The position numbers and the translations under genes were made by a program. From Lunularia cruciata (lineage: Eukaryota; Streptophyta; Marchantiopsida; Lunulariales; Lunulariaceae), in the NCBI GenBank assembly GCA_948567375.1, contig OX419762.1, positions 56,872,841 to 56,936,840 on the forward strand: a stretch of 64,000 nucleotides of DNA. Reading direction: 5' to 3'. Of this stretch, positions 23,696 to 36,859 are shown in pieces. How positions within the stretch are numbered: the stretch's first letter is position 1; each line of letters starts with the position of its first letter. Below the pieces are notes generated by a model that ran no database searches, was not told the origin of the DNA, and saw only the letters and a list, made by a program, of their open reading frames with translations.

Positions 23696-24949
23696 TATTT
23701 ATAAAGTCTTAGTGTCCGCCAGCAACTGGCAGCAAGCAACTATACCCTATGCCTAAGGGTATATCTAGAATAGAGGCCATCAAGAAGAGCGGGTGGATGT
23801 CGGTAGAAATTGTAGTTTTCCTGTAGTAATAGAGGATTCAAATGAAGGGTTTTTGAGGTCTTATAAAAGATCTTCTAATTTTTAAATAGTTTTTGCAGAA
23901 AAGGTTTATGGTAGGTATGGTAGGGTACGTTTAAAGTTTTACAATATTCGGACCATCGCCGTAAAACGTTATTCGGGTCAAGAAAAGGTTGATTTGTTAT
24001 AATTTATAGTAAATGGAAATTTCCAGTTGGTTCCATAAATACTAGTGAGAAGTACCAAATGAATGTGTGACATTTCAATATTATATATAGTAGATAATAA
24101 TATTTTTCATAATTACCTCGACTAAATTATTTTATATAAATTATATAAATTATATAATATAAGTATTATTTATTCAAAGAACCCGAGTACTATAAAACTA
24201 TAAAACCTGTTAAATGTTATTATTTTTGTGAAAAATTTTCTTTCCAATACCCCAACCAATATTTTACAGGTGATGATATGGGTCCTAAAAGAAACTGAAT
24301 ATTTTTCATTTGAATCCCTCCACTAAGGGTTCCATAATTTCTTTATGAGCGACCAAAAAATATTTGATCACGGTCCAAAGTGGAAAAGAATCCAAAAAAT
24401 TGATTGGGATCTGTAAAATTGCCATAAAATGGGTATGGGTATTCTAAATTGTCATCCGTGAGGTTTTTACGGTTATGGCAATGGCTAATGGTAATATCAA
24501 AAACATTAATGATGAATCAAGGGTAATTAATAGTGTTGGGATTAAGATTCAAAACAAGCCCAAGTATCATATTGAAAATCAAATAAACTATACTCAAGGT
24601 ACACACAAGCAAGCACATCATTCTCCAAGCACCGTATCAAGCAAGCTTGGAGTATTTTCTAGAAAAATCAATGGCGAGTGTCAGTTGAGCCAAGAGAGGA
24701 TTGTGAAAAAGTGAGAATGAGATTTCCACATTTGGTATTGGAAGTGACAATGCCATATGCAAGTACACAATCTCTTCTTCAATACCAAATCATGAGATGC
24801 ATACAAGGTATAAAGGAGTAGATGAGGAGGAGCACTTTTGATTTTGAAGAAGGAAATGATGATGTTTGGTTAGACAATGAGCAAAAGGATGATTTATAAG
24901 ATTTACTTTTGAGATGGTGGAATTTTTCTCATAGTTTCTGTTATTTGCA
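23696..24949. other. AT-rich intergenic DNA; possible transposon N-terminal exon
   Basis: Very AT-rich sequence with no domain. The 79-residue frame at 24475-24714 (polar, rich in N, K and Q) precedes the Harbinger relic on the same strand and might be its upstream part, but nothing in it proves that. Confidence 0.35.
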
Positions 24950-26210
24950 ACATCAAACGCAATGCTTGCAATTTAGTTTGTTTTGGATTTTTTGATAGAA
25001 TTGGAAGAGGGTATATTTAGACAATTCATTAGGAGGAATTTATCCTCAATTAAAGAGTATTGTGTATTTAAGAATGCTTCTTGTGGAAACCAAACCCTTG
25101 TGTGGATCCAAGTTGCTCTTGCTCTAGATCAATTTGGTCACCATAGGAATGGTGTATCGGTAGCCAAAGGCTTAACTACATGGGGGATCAATGCCACATG
25201 AATAATGAGATTCACTTCTAGAGTAATGAAAGCTATGATATTTTGTCCTTGGGAAGGAGATGAAATGGCCAGACAAAAATGAGAGAGCAAGGATATCATT
25301 TGTATTTTCTCAAAAAGTGTTTCTTGGATGTGTTGGATTAGTAGATGGAAGTTTGTTTCTACTTACACAAAAACCCACAATAGATAGAGAAACTTACTTT
25401 AATAGAAAAGGATATTATTTTATCAATGGTCAAATTATCTATGATGATAAGGAGCAAATCATTCAATTTTCTAGTGATAAGCTAAGCTCCAAAATCAAAG
25501 ATTCAATCCAATTTGTGTTTTACAAACCTGTATGTATTAAAATTTTTGATTCCAAGGGCAAATTGTTAACCCATTTCTCTAAATTTTTAAATTTCAAGTA
25601 TGCCAGGTTCATGCCATGACATGTCTTATTTGAGCAAATCACTGATTTGCAATGAGCTAAACACAAGAGGGAATTGCACTTTGTTTGAGCCCTCAAAATA
25701 TTTATTAGGGGATGCAAGGTGTGTGCCAATCTGTCACTTGGTTCCTTATACGAAATAACACAAACTCTGGAGGAATCTAATTTTAATAGATGTGTAGCAC
25801 GCACTCATGTATTAAACAAGCCTTGCATATGAGTGCAAAAGGCAAGATGTCATCCATTGAAGGAGATTCAAGTTCAGTTCAATGATCACTTCTGCTTATT
25901 CTGAGTACAAGGTTGCCTTGAAACGAAGTAGATCCTCCTCTATTCTCAACATCATAGTGCATATTTATTAAAATAGATAACTATATGTATCACTCTCCAC
26001 AAGTTTTTGATAAACAAATCAAATGTGGGTAGAGGAAGAAGCATATTTGGAGGGAGATATAGATATAGATCTTCCTATGGTTGGAGCTTTTCCCCATAGA
26101 GAATTTAGATAAGAAACTAGGAATCAAGTTTTGTGTTATTGTTTGGCTTTCAACTGCCAAGAAGGTGGTTCTTGAGTCCTCGAGAATAATAAAGAGTTGC
26201 ACAATTAAGT
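24950..26210 (+). pseudogene. PIF/Harbinger DNA transposase relic
   Basis: The plus-strand frame at 24983-25201 carries LVWIQVALALDQFGHHRNG. The next frame, 25260-25619, has WPDKNERARI, then FLGCVGLVDGSLFLLTQKP, RETYFNRKGYYFINGQIIYDD. The GxxDGT-like segment and the following IIxD are the first two acidic sites of the PIF/Harbinger DDE transposase. A LHKFLINK-like segment near 25990-26020, in a shifted frame, matches the usual LHNxL C-terminal block. At least two frame changes and several stops mean it is dead. Harbinger elements usually also carry a separate Myb-like gene; none was seen directly adjacent. Confidence 0.75.
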
Positions 26211-26890
26211 GAGAAGAATGGGGTACTCAGAATACTCATGTCATAGTTTAGTTTGTGTAGAGTTATTTAATGAGAAGTGACCTTAGTGACCACCCTAAAA
26301 GTGACCTCAGTGTACAAATTGTAGGGTGGATTTATTTTGTGTTTGGTGATCTTAGTGAGTGAATATTGTATTGAGGTCACTACTCAGGTCAGAGTTAAGT
26401 TTTTGGCAGAGTTATTTCATATTCAGTCTCTCAAGAGTATAGATTTTGCAAAGTTATTTCATTCTCAGTGACCTTAATGACCACCTTAATGACCATAGTA
26501 AGAGTGAATTGCGGGACAGATTTACAGGATGTTAGTGACCTTATTGAAAGTACAAGTTTGGTACAAGTGAGATGAAATTTTGCACAAAGATTAGTACAAG
26601 TAATGAACGGTGCATTCTACCTACCATGTTCATGGGAAGGGCATGAAATAAATTGCTGCATATTAAGTATACGTGGATCTTTAATTTAAGGTGAAACATT
26701 AATTTAAGCGGATGAATGTTTCTATACATTTAATGAACTAGTTAGAGTATACAGAACTCCAAGAGTACATTCAATTTTGACTCCCAAAGTCTGTGGCTTG
26801 ACTTCTTATCCAAAGAGTGGTGATCTTGTTTAGAGTCATATTGAGTTTAGGAGTCCAAAGAGTGGTTATCATTTTGTTTGAGTAGTAGAA
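26211..26890. other. Repeat-like intergenic DNA with gtgacct words
   Basis: From about 26275 to 26550 the words gtgacctta, gtgaccacc and gttatttca recur irregularly. No gene or clear element end was found. Confidence 0.35.
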
Positions 26891-27969
26891 GGGTTTTGAG
26901 GTGGAGGGAATTGGGAGACAAAGGAGAGGGAAGTAATAGAAGGAATTTCAAGGGTAAGAATTGAGAGTCTACCAAGGAGAAGAAGATATAGAACTGTTCA
27001 GAGCCTCAAGAGAGTTCAAAACCCCAAAAAGAAACCTGATTCTTTGACCCTTCTTTAACCCTTCTCTCGGGAATTTAGGATAAGAAGAGTAGGGAGTTTA
27101 GAGTTGAGCATTGTGAGAGTTCAAAACCCCAAAAGAAACCTTCTCCATAGATGGGGTGCAAGAGCCAAGGAGGCTAGATGAGGAAGGCTTCATCCATGAT
27201 GATGATGGAGAGGAGCATGAGAAAAAGCATGTAGAAGAGGGTGAGTGAGATGTAGGAGAAAGAAAGCATATTGTTTGACACTTATGTTTTCTTCTTATAG
27301 ATACATATAGGAAGGAAGGAAGGAAGGATGTATTTCAATTTGATAAGAAACACATTTGTTGATATATGTTGGATTTCACTCAAATATTGGACTTCTCCTT
27401 TTCTATTAGATGAGGAAATATGGTTCTTATGTTTTGCAGGAGTGTACATGTGAATTCTTGAGTATTTTGTCATGTGCTCAACAAATAGTTTAGATTTGGC
27501 ATGAATGCTTTTTTTTCACATTTGATTATGAAAGTATATTTGTGCACATGTGATCCTCTTGATATGGACTCTCCCAATTATATTGGCCCTGGTCATATTG
27601 GGCTTCATGGTCATGATGCTCATAAGAAAGATGGAGTTGGAGTTTGGAGTATTGATGGTGATGATAGGGTAGTAGAGATTCCACCTCCTATAAGCATTGT
27701 GGAGAGTGAGAGTAGAGTAGCATATCATGAGCATGAGCGGTTGAGTATCAAGGAGTACCTACCTACAGTAAGTGAGAGTCCATTAAGAGATATGCAGCTT
27801 AGTACCAAGACTCAAGAGTTCATTATTTGAGAGCAAGAGCATATACTAGTGGAGTGGGAAGCATGGTTTAGGGTTGAGGAGTGGATGTTCATGGAGAGGG
27901 AAAGTTTTCTAGCACTCAAAGGAGATTGAATTCAATGAGAAAGAGAAGAGGGTATTGGAGTTGGATACA

Positions 27970-28090
<121 letters not shown>

Positions 28091-28526
28091 TAGAGTTGGA
28101 TACATTTGTGTGAGAGAGAGAGGATAGTGGAGTTAGATACATGTGAGGTCCAATACTAATCATGGCGTATACCATGCATAGATAACCGAATACGGGTTTT
28201 CTTGAAAAGGTAGAGACGATATGACTAATGATACCAAATCCTAGCAGAATTAGAATATAAACCTCAAGATGCATTCAGATGTGGTTGATGCATTGGATAT
28301 GCTAGTGAAAGGGAGAGAGGCTACTCTCTAGGTTGACTTAGAGAGAAGGCTAGTGCTAGAGAGGAGTTAAAGAGGATGCATGTTGAGTTAGCCAATATAG
28401 AGCACTCTTTATGTGAAGTGAAGATTGAGTTAGAAGGAGCTAGAGAGGAGTGATGCACTTGGTTGACGTATAATCGAATGGAACTTGCAATGCATATGGG
28501 GACTCAAACCACCAGCATAGGGATAG

Positions 28527-28925
28527 TGTAAAAATATGGAGTTTAGCAACAAAGTTAGTTAATACTAACAAAGTAGCAAATAAGCTAAATTAGCCTAGAA
28601 TATTCTAGAAGTATCTCAAAAGCTTCTTGGGAAGCTTCTCGGCTAGCTTAGCTTGCACCCCAAGTAGGTAGCTTCTAGAAACTTCCAACTAGTTTAGCTT
28701 GCAAGCCAAGTAGGCGGCTTCTAGAAGGAAGCTTCTTGAGAAGCTTCTCAATTAACTTGGCTTGCAGTCCAAGAAAGTGACTCAAGGAAGTTTCTCAAGA
28801 GCCTTGTATGCTCCCTGTAAATACCAAAGCCAAAGCTCATACTAGGCATTTGGAGTCTCCCACATTCAAGTGTCCCAATGTGATCTTCCATTCTCTTATT
28901 TCCCTCCTTGGTCTTAGTCTTTTAA
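28527..28925. mobile_element. Candidate solo LTR, different family, in copy B
   Basis: A 399-bp block beginning TGTAAAAATATGG and ending TCTTTTAA is flanked by gatag on both sides (28522-28526 and 28926-28930), a 5-bp target duplication. It breaks the collinearity between copies A and B. Inside are tandem-like agcttctagaa / agcttgc words at 28605-28790. The last two bases are AA, not the canonical CA. Confidence 0.5.
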
Positions 28926-29480
28926 GATAGGAGGTGTGACTAAGGTAACTCAAACTGATCCTATGGAGATGTTGGAAACTTATACACCTTCCATGTCTCC
29001 TTGGGGTACTCCTTCCACATCTTAGAGTACAAAAATAGTGTGGGCTCTAAGAGAGCCTAGGGACAAGCTGTACTTGAGGGTGACTGATACAAAGATTGGT
29101 CCTTGGAGACCAAGCACTTCTGATGATCTTGTTGACCCACCTTTATAGCAAAGCATAACTAGGGAGATATGTGGCTTCAAGAGAGGAGAACTTCTTTGAA
29201 GGATAAGGTATCAAGGATCCACAATTTAAGGAAGAAGATTAAATTATTAAGAGAATTCATCCCTCATATTATTTAGCACACTTGAGGTGAAAGATTTTAA
29301 TATTGAATGTGTCATGTATAGCATACATGGGAGACACTACTTGTCTTATGTTCTCTAAGTGGTGTAGGGAGACCAGTAGAAGAAGATGGAGGTCCTATAA
29401 AGCAAGTAGTATTTGTGGTATGTTCCTTAGCCAAGGTTTAGAGAGTTTATAGACTATTGTCTAAAGCACTTATGATATAG

Positions 29481-31114
29481 ACTAGTGGCCCAAAGAGGGA
29501 GATGGAGCAACTCTTCCAGTCCATGTAGGATCTAGGATTCCTTCTTGAAATAGTACACATAGCCACTAAACTCATGGTTTTCCTTGGTGAGAACAATGAG
29601 TTTATGGACCCTTATAGAGGCTTTATGGTGAGATCTTAAAGTACATTTACATCTTTGGGTTTGTGTATTGGAGATATATTGATAGTTGACATGGATATTT
29701 TACCTTATTATAGGAATCACCTCCATGGTGATATACATCCTCATAGATTTAGTCATATGGACATAGATACTAGCTTGTATACTCCATTGAGCTACTTTCT
29801 AGTATACCTTCTTGATAGATTTTGGATAACCGCTCAATCTGCTACTATGTTCATGATAGAGTGGACCTCTAGGAGAGTGGAGTTTAGGGTGGACCTCATG
29901 GAAGAGTTTAGTGGACCTCATGGAAGAGTGGACCTCTAGGAGATTCATAGACTATAGTGATGATCCATATGACATATTAGCTCTTGGCTTTTTTGAACCT
30001 ACTCCACATCTAGGTGAGAGGTTATGGATGTGGACTTATATCCATTTTTTCTCCACCGCATCCTATGTAGGAGACTCAAAGATGAAATATTGAGGCATGA
30101 TTGTGGACCACATACATAGCCATGAGTCTTGTACATAGACTTTGTTTCATGAATATTTCACTTCCAAGTAACAATGCTCAACTTCCTCTAAACTTCAATG
30201 TTTTCTTCAATGTATGTCCTCTTTTCTTAAATGTATCTCATATGTATGTCCTCTTTTCTTCAATGCATTTCATGTATGTAGAGAAATGGAAAAATGAAAT
30301 CCTTGGTTGTCATGAAACTACTATTTTTAGAGGAAACTCATTTGCAGTATTCAATCTAATGCTTTGACAAATGAAGTATTCATTATGCTCTTATCTGTTG
30401 ACCTATAATTGTCTACACTACAAAACTCTATTTTTTGTCATGTCAATCAAACAAACTGCATTTCAATCCAAACCACCAAGGAATAGAAGTGAAGCTTTGT
30501 CAATGTCAGCTTTTTGACTACCCTCTCTAAACCTTATAGCTTTGTAGGGTTCAAAGTAAAAAATCATCAAATTTACAAAGTCATAATAAACTATGTCATA
30601 ATTTCATATCTGAACCCTATAGAAAAGGCTTCTTAGGTTTCATGGGTAATAAATTGTCCACTAACAAGTTTATAAGGAAGATGTCATTACTAGGAGACCC
30701 AAGTGTGAACAATGTGAACTCTTGTTAATGCAGATGATGAAAATTCCACATATCTTGTGCATCTTGTGCATATTGAGTATCATGCGCAGATTGTGTGACA
30801 TGCTTGGAGAAAGTAAACTCTATCATGTAAACTTATGATATCTAGTAAACTCCACCTACATTTGCATTAATTAGGGTGCCAATGTCTAACTCGCAATTGC
30901 CACAAATGTCATCCATAAAACAAAGAATTGACTAGGGTTCAACAGATTGAAGAAAATATTTATTTTGAGTAGTGAGTGTTAAATCAATACATAAGATTGA
31001 ATAAAAAGTTTATAAACCATTTTATAATTGTGTGAAAAAATATGTACATCTTGAGCTATAGCTCATTCCACTATTCCATCTTGATATTGAAATTTATTAC
31101 ATCTTGAGCTAGAG
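29481..31114 (+). other. Spacer between the convergent genes of copy B
   Basis: Frames at 29655-29939 and 29911-30093 (plus) show no known domain and may be the tail of the forward gene. An 18-bp unit gtggacctcatggaagag is repeated at 29880-29940. From 30370 to 31080 the DNA is AT-rich without recognisable features. Confidence 0.4.
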
Positions 31115-31233
31115 CTAGACATCCTCTTCCATATTATCTTCCATTGGGAATTTTGGATGTATAGCACATTTTGGATGTATAGCATAATTATTGCTACCAC
31201 CCACTCTAGATCCAAATCCAAATAAGGACACAT

Positions 31234-31754
31234 GAAAATCTAGATTGGATAACATTGTAATTAATCTTGTAATCTCCTCATGAGTTTTTGCAGCCCTAGC
31301 CAATTCAAGAGTCATGAAATAAAATCTTTTTGACTTTTCATTCCTCTCCTTGATTCTCCATTTTTCTACTTTAGATTTTATTTTCTTTGTTCTAAACATG
31401 TTTGGCCTTGACTTTTTTGTCTCAACTTCTTCCTCAAGAATTCTACATCTCTCTTTGGCTTCTACATATTTGCTCTTCCATGTACTATGATTGGCTAACT
31501 CTTGTGAGAGTGTGGCCATGCCAAGTGTAATCTTTGCATTAACTTGAGAGGCTACTTTTCTCTTCTTGTGAGATCACAAAAAGATTTATTTCATGACTTG
31601 AGCAAAAATAATTTATTTATGCATGAGGATAATATTTTTATCTCAATAAATTCTCAAAAATCTATATTGGATAACATTGTAATTATTCTTGTAATCTCTT
31701 AAGGAGTTTTTCCAACCCTAGCCAATTCAAGAGTCATGAAATAAAATCTTTTTG
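31234..31754. repeat. Direct duplication of about 99 bp (31234-31332 and 31656-31754)
   Basis: Both copies carry ggataacattgtaatta, agccaattcaagagtc and atgaaataaaatctttttg, in the same orientation and about 422 bp apart, with a few differences. The duplicated piece is the end of the copy B reverse gene. An additional 27-bp piece near 31580-31606 is inverted at 31748-31774. Confidence 0.75.
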
Positions 31755-31802
31755 CTCAAGTCATGAAATAAAATCTAAACTACTCAAAACGAGCAAGTTT
31801 TT

Positions 31803-31924
31803 GGAGTAGCACATGATAAGGAGACCTAAGGAATTGAGGAGGAAGAGATAGAATCTTGTGTCTCCTTCTTAAGATGTTATCTCCTCCTCTCCATTCCTTA
31901 GGTCTCCTCATCATGTGCCACTCC
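31803..31924. repeat. Foldback: inverted repeat with ~48-bp arms, 27-bp loop
   Basis: The left arm 31803-31850 (ggagtagcacatgataagga ...) pairs with the right arm 31878-31924 (... catgtgccactcc) with few mismatches. It lies inside copy B's reverse gene, where one arm must be a secondary inverted copy. Confidence 0.8.
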
Positions 31925-32545
31925 ATCATTGGGTGCTAGTGGCACTCTATCTCTTCCTCTTGCTCTTGCTTGATTGTTCTCCTCCATACAATCCAAAAAA
32001 TCTAGCATTTGAAAATCTGGCCCCTAAGTACTACAAAGGAAGTATGAAGGGAATTGAGTCCAACCTGAATTCTTGCAAATTTTCAGCTATTTTTTCATCT
32101 TCTCCAAGCTCCCTAGAGTGCATCTCTGGTTTATGAACCACTTTGACATCATCTCCATCTCCAATCATTTTTGTAAAATGACCACCAATACTAACTAGCA
32201 TAGGAAGAGATATATTAGCACCATTTTGAAACATTAAGTCCATGCAATCAAAAGAAGGAAAATTATGATTTTACTTATCCTTGATTTTTGTTTTCTAGGC
32301 CTTTGCCTCCTTGTAGGATTTCATATATCTGGCCTATTTCTTGTAACATTTATCTTGTGTTAATGAAGCTAGAAATCCTCTCCCATGTCACACTAAATAG
32401 GTGGTCATATAACTAAATTCAATCATCTTTTAAATTGGTTTCTTACAATTATCTCCATGAATTTGATTAAAATGCTCCTCATCTTTTAAGTAATCTAGAA
32501 GTTGTGCATAATGATGTTCAATCATCCAAAATTGGTCTTTGTTAT

Positions 32546-32625
32546 ATTTCACTCCCTTTGCTCTGTTCTCCTCTATCACCATCTGAAGATGGTGATAGAG
32601 GAGAAAAGAACAAAAGGAGTGAAAT
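32546..32625. repeat. Foldback: inverted repeat with ~39-bp arms, 2-bp loop
   Basis: atttcactccctttgctctg ... accatct pairs with agatggtgat ... gtgaaat at about 95%. It sits inside the copy B reverse gene at the start of the conserved WMIEHHY block. Confidence 0.75.
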
Positions 32626-33308
32626 CTTGAAATCTTTGTGGTGGTCTTGGTGGTGGTGTGAAACTCAACTTCTAGGAAAAGATCAATCTGAATGTAGGAT
32701 GGTAGATTGATGGCTTAATTTTCTGCCCTATCTTCATATCCACACATTGAAATACTAGGATTATTGGTCATCTCTATTGCTTGAATTGATTTGCAAATGT
32801 TGCAAATGTGGAGCGCCTAAAGGTTGTGCCGACACTCTCTTCTAATTACTCTCTACTCCTCTTGCCATGTTAATTTTGACAAATTCTCATTTTCCCTCCT
32901 TCCACTTGAAAATCTTCTTGCATACTCACACAACTCACACTCACAGGAGGGATGACTTCAAATTTCAATTCATACTCTCACATTCAAGAAGGGCCAAGGA
33001 TGAATTCAAATTTCAATGTCATACCAAAATACGCACACCTCTTTAATTTTTATTGATAAGTGTCAACTTTTGAGTTGATCAAGTTCCTAATTTCACTAAT
33101 GGAATTACCTCATATGTTCTAACTGAAACCCCTACTACGAGAAAACATTTCCCATCACCCATATCTCAATTTATGGAGGCATTTCCCTTGTGCCAATATT
33201 TTTTTACAACTACCAATATTCCTTTTTTTCAAATGTCACTATCTTACACACAAGTATTTATCACTTTTAAAAGTAAAAACACCTATTTTATCCTTCATCT
33301 TTCTTTGG

Positions 33309-33800
33309 CTTGCAAGCTCTTTGGGTTTCTACATCTATCTACCACATTGACATAGAATCTTACATCCTTCACAATACATGGATATTGTAGATCATACTCA
33401 ATGGCTACATGTATGGAACAACCAAGTTTCAACTACTTGGCCCAAAGCCTTATGGAGCTTGATGTTACTACTATAACTAAGCATAGTAGTGGGTGATCTT
33501 CCACCTATGGGACTTTATAGTTCAAAACATGGACGGATTAGGTGACATAGATCACTTGCAAGCTCTATGTTCCTACACATGTAAACTTGTCTATGCTTTA
33601 TCCTTCCATGAAAAATCTTACATTCCTTTGCCGTATGTGGATCATGTCAACCTTGACCAGTCTCAACATCTATGGAATAACTAAGCTGCAAGTCTTGGCC
33701 CTAAGTTGGTGGAGCATGATGTTACTATAGTAGTTGAGCTGAGCGGAAGACAATCTTACAATTGTAGGACTTTCTAGTTTGAGTGAGTTAAGGGGCATGC
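33309..33800. repeat. Diverged tandem duplication, period 246 bp
   Basis: cttgcaagctct recurs at 33309 and 33555, followed in both units by a catcctt/cattccttt block, a gatgttacta block and a gggacttta/aggacttt block. The two units are clearly related but well diverged. No gene is supported here. The flanks 33001-33308 and 33801-34050 are AT-rich and empty. Confidence 0.65.
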
Positions 33801-34049
33801 TAGCAAGAATTTTCCAACAACATGTCATTTATCCTTCATTACATCTTAATTTAATTTACACATGCAATTAAATTTAACATAATTGATTTGGCCACTCTAA
33901 TCTACAAAGATATCTAATGTCTAGTGTGATGAATGTACCATTACAAAACGGAAATATAATATTTTACACATTCATCAAGTGTGAAAAATATTCTATTATC
34001 TAATTTCATGCAAAACTTTCTAACCATTCTTTAGTTTCCTCTCTCTTCA

Positions 34050-35590
34050 TTTCAAGCAATGGAATTGTCTATGTCACTTGATGATGAAAGCCTATTAGAA
34101 GAGCCCATAAGCTGGTCTTATGGCTTGGGACTAGACCTTACAATGGCCTTTGTGTCACATGAAGAAGCAAAAGCAACCACAATGGCTTATGCTCACTCTA
34201 GAATTTTTCTAGTAGTAACCAAGAGCTCAATTGGGAACTCTCATGGAGAAAATACCTACATGTACTAAAATGCTCCTCAAGAGGGAGACAAAAAGACAAG
34301 GAGGTAAAAATGAACAACACAAGGAGCTTTCAATGTATGTTGGGTGCCAATATGAGTGAGAGATCAAAAAATTTATAGAGATATGTGCAATCAACATCCT
34401 CAATCACTTACATGCAAATCACAAGCCCGTGTGTAGGCTAGAGGTTCTAGCTGCTGTTTGAGAGCACCACATAATAGAGCAGGTGCATTGAAAGTCATGA
34501 AGCAACATGATGAAAATTTATGCCCATGCAATATTCAAAGAATATGATTAGGAAGGGTTACCCATTCACCAATCAAGATGTGAAAGTTGTGATTCAAATC
34601 ATGAAAAAAAGGAGTTGGAGGGTCTTTTCTCTATCCAAAGTTACTCCAAACTTTGCATAAGAACAAGGCTTACCACAAGGGCCTTACAAAGCTAAGGTTA
34701 AGGTAAATTTCACATCCATTTATATTTCCCGATTATTTGAGGATCTTATTGAGCACTTTCAGCAAGTCATCTTGAGAGATTGCACTTATAAGACAAAATA
34801 AATTTGGCATACCACTCCTCTATATTGTTGACATCACAAATACACATCATTCTTTCACCATTGCATTATGTTTCATGGAAGGAGAGATAGAGGAAGATAA
34901 CTGCTTTTCCTTGGAAAAGCTTTCACAATGTATACATGCAAAGCTATATTTATCATTAATATAGATTTTGACCCTTATTGCTATGTGTAGTCAAGTATAC
35001 CTTACTTTTGTTCATCTCCTATGTAGATAGAATATTCAAAAAAATATCTTGATCAATTTTCAACCCTAAATTTTGGGAAATTCTAAAATTGAGAAGCAAT
35101 TGAACAATGGAGTAATTTCCTCACTTGATAGAACAATTTGATTGGTGCCACCTAAATTGCAAAGAAATTTGAAGAAAAATGGGCCAAGATGAAGGAGTCA
35201 CTGATTGTAGAAGATACAAAGACTAGAAATTATGTTGCTGATGATGATAGGAGATTACTAAAGCAATAAAGAGAAATGAGAGAAGATGGATTCAAGACAT
35301 TTCCAAGTTATCAATTACTTGGAAAAAAACAAGATTATTTTACATGAGCAATTTGTGATTCCCTAGATTGATAAAAATCATCATTTTGGTATGACATCAA
35401 CATCATGCAGCAAAAGTGCACATTGTAGACTCATTAGAGGTCATTTAGGAGCTTGCCATGGCACATATGGTTTATGGGAGGTGTATAAGAAGCTTGTTGA
35501 GTCAAGGAATAACTATCACATTGCCATCAGTGCTACAATGGACGTGTCATTGCTCTCCTTTGCAATTCCCTAAAACATGCAGTTATTTTG
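34050..35590 (+). pseudogene. MULE (FAR1/Mutator-like) transposase relic
   Basis: Plus-strand frames show, in order, an N-terminal region with ANHKPVCR-like text near 34415 (compare the FAR1 zinc region), then VILRDCTYKTK near 34770, the first acidic block of MULE transposases (lDxTYkTN), then DITNTHHSFTIALCFMEGE (34830), KKFEEKWAKMKESL (35180) and, at 35391-35490, TSTSCSKSAHCRLIRGHLGA, matching the TSxxVESxHxxLKxxLG block before the SWIM region. Frame changes and stops are frequent. FAR1-type MULE transposases gave rise to plant transcription factors, but this copy is decayed. Confidence 0.75.
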
Positions 35591-35802
35591 ACAACACCTT
35601 TGAATTGAACTAGTTGCCAAGAGAGCTTGAAATGAATTTTTAATTTCCACACCCGCATCCCTATCCCATTGGTTGAGAGTATAAATTTTAGAGTTATACA
35701 ATCAAAAAGTCCATCTTGATCTTGAATTACTACTCATTCTCATCAAAGTTTTGTACTCGTCTTTAGGACGGCTAGCTACAAAATTTTTTTATCTTGCAAC
35801 CT

Positions 35803-36180
35803 CAAAGTGAGAGAGAGAGCTCTAAGATCAAATCCTTAGAGAAATCTTCTTAATATCAAGTCCATAGCTAGCATCCCTCAAAACACATATATAATATTAT
35901 TTCTCTATATCAGCTTTTATAGTGCTGCTTAGGAAGTCCAACTCCAAAAAATGAGGCTTGACCAAACCAATATGTCTTCCTTTAGAGAAAACTTCAAAGA
36001 GTGAGAGAGCTCCTAGATCAAATCGTTAGAGAATTATTTTTAATATCTAGTCCATAACTAGCATTTCTCAAAACACATGTATAATACTACTACTCTCAAT
36101 TGGCTTCTAAGTGTTGCTCAAGAATCCAATTCTAGAAGACCAAGAAAAATTAGTCAAGATTGGTAACATCTCATATTTGA
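35803..36180. repeat. Tandem duplication, two ~191-bp units
   Basis: caaagtgagagag / caaagagtgagagag starts at 35803 and 35994. Both units continue with gatcaaat, ccttagaga/gttagaga, agtccata, ctagcat and ctcaaaacaca. It lies just past the MULE relic. The DNA between 36180 and 36860 is AT-rich without recognisable genes. Confidence 0.75.
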
Positions 36181-36859
36181 ACAACAGAAGAGTGGAATAC
36201 AATCTTTGGCTAGTTAGGATCAAGAAGTAGTTGCAGAAGTAATTATTTTTTACTCTTTGAGGATTTGTAGAATCTAGTTTCTTGGTAAGTAAGTTGTGGG
36301 ACATAACTTTATGGTTTGCTATTTAGTCACCATTGTGTCATTTTGATATTAAAGATTACTAAAATCACACTCTAGTATGGATCCTTCATTGCCATGTGAC
36401 CAATTCAAAAGATTCATGTCTAAATGCATCATCATATTGAGCGGATTTGCTTATGAGTGGAAATCATATATGACAAATTACTAGACAAAATCAAATTAAT
36501 CAACTCACCACTAATATATAAATCTGCAAATGCAAGTATTTTCCAGAATATCCCATGCAATATTTTAATCTTTGTTGCCAAGATAATGATGAACAAACTT
36601 ACAAGAGCAATAATGTATAATTGCTCAACAAAAACCTACAATCCACTTGAAAAAAATTGGACAAATGCAATTATTATCATTAGGGAGTTCATTTTCTTGG
36701 AATTTAAAATGGAAAAATTGTAATTTGTGCAGATTTTAAATAGTCTAAGAAGTGGAGTCTAAAAGCAGAATTTAAATCCATGAGATGAAAACTCCACAAA
36801 AAATTCCACTATGTTAAATTTTACAGTTTTACATAGATTAGAGCATATAATAGTTGAAC

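Larger units (their letters stand above)
31115..33000 (-). pseudogene. Copy B reverse gene: basic Myb/SANT-like protein, decayed
   Basis: It is the partner of 14810-16091. In minus-strand order it shows WMIEHHYAQLLDYLKD..HF (about 32530-32480), ARYMKSYKEAK (about 32340), DLMFQNGANISLPMLVSIGG (32243 downward) and, at 31519-31115, a 134-residue charged frame with KSKVEKWRIKERNEKSKRF and FMTLELARAAKTHEEITRLI. All these blocks align with copy A. The middle resembles a Myb/SANT-like DNA-binding region; that assignment is tentative. It has stops plus local duplications and inversions (31.58-31.93 kb and 32.55-32.63 kb), so it is not functional. Confidence 0.5.
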
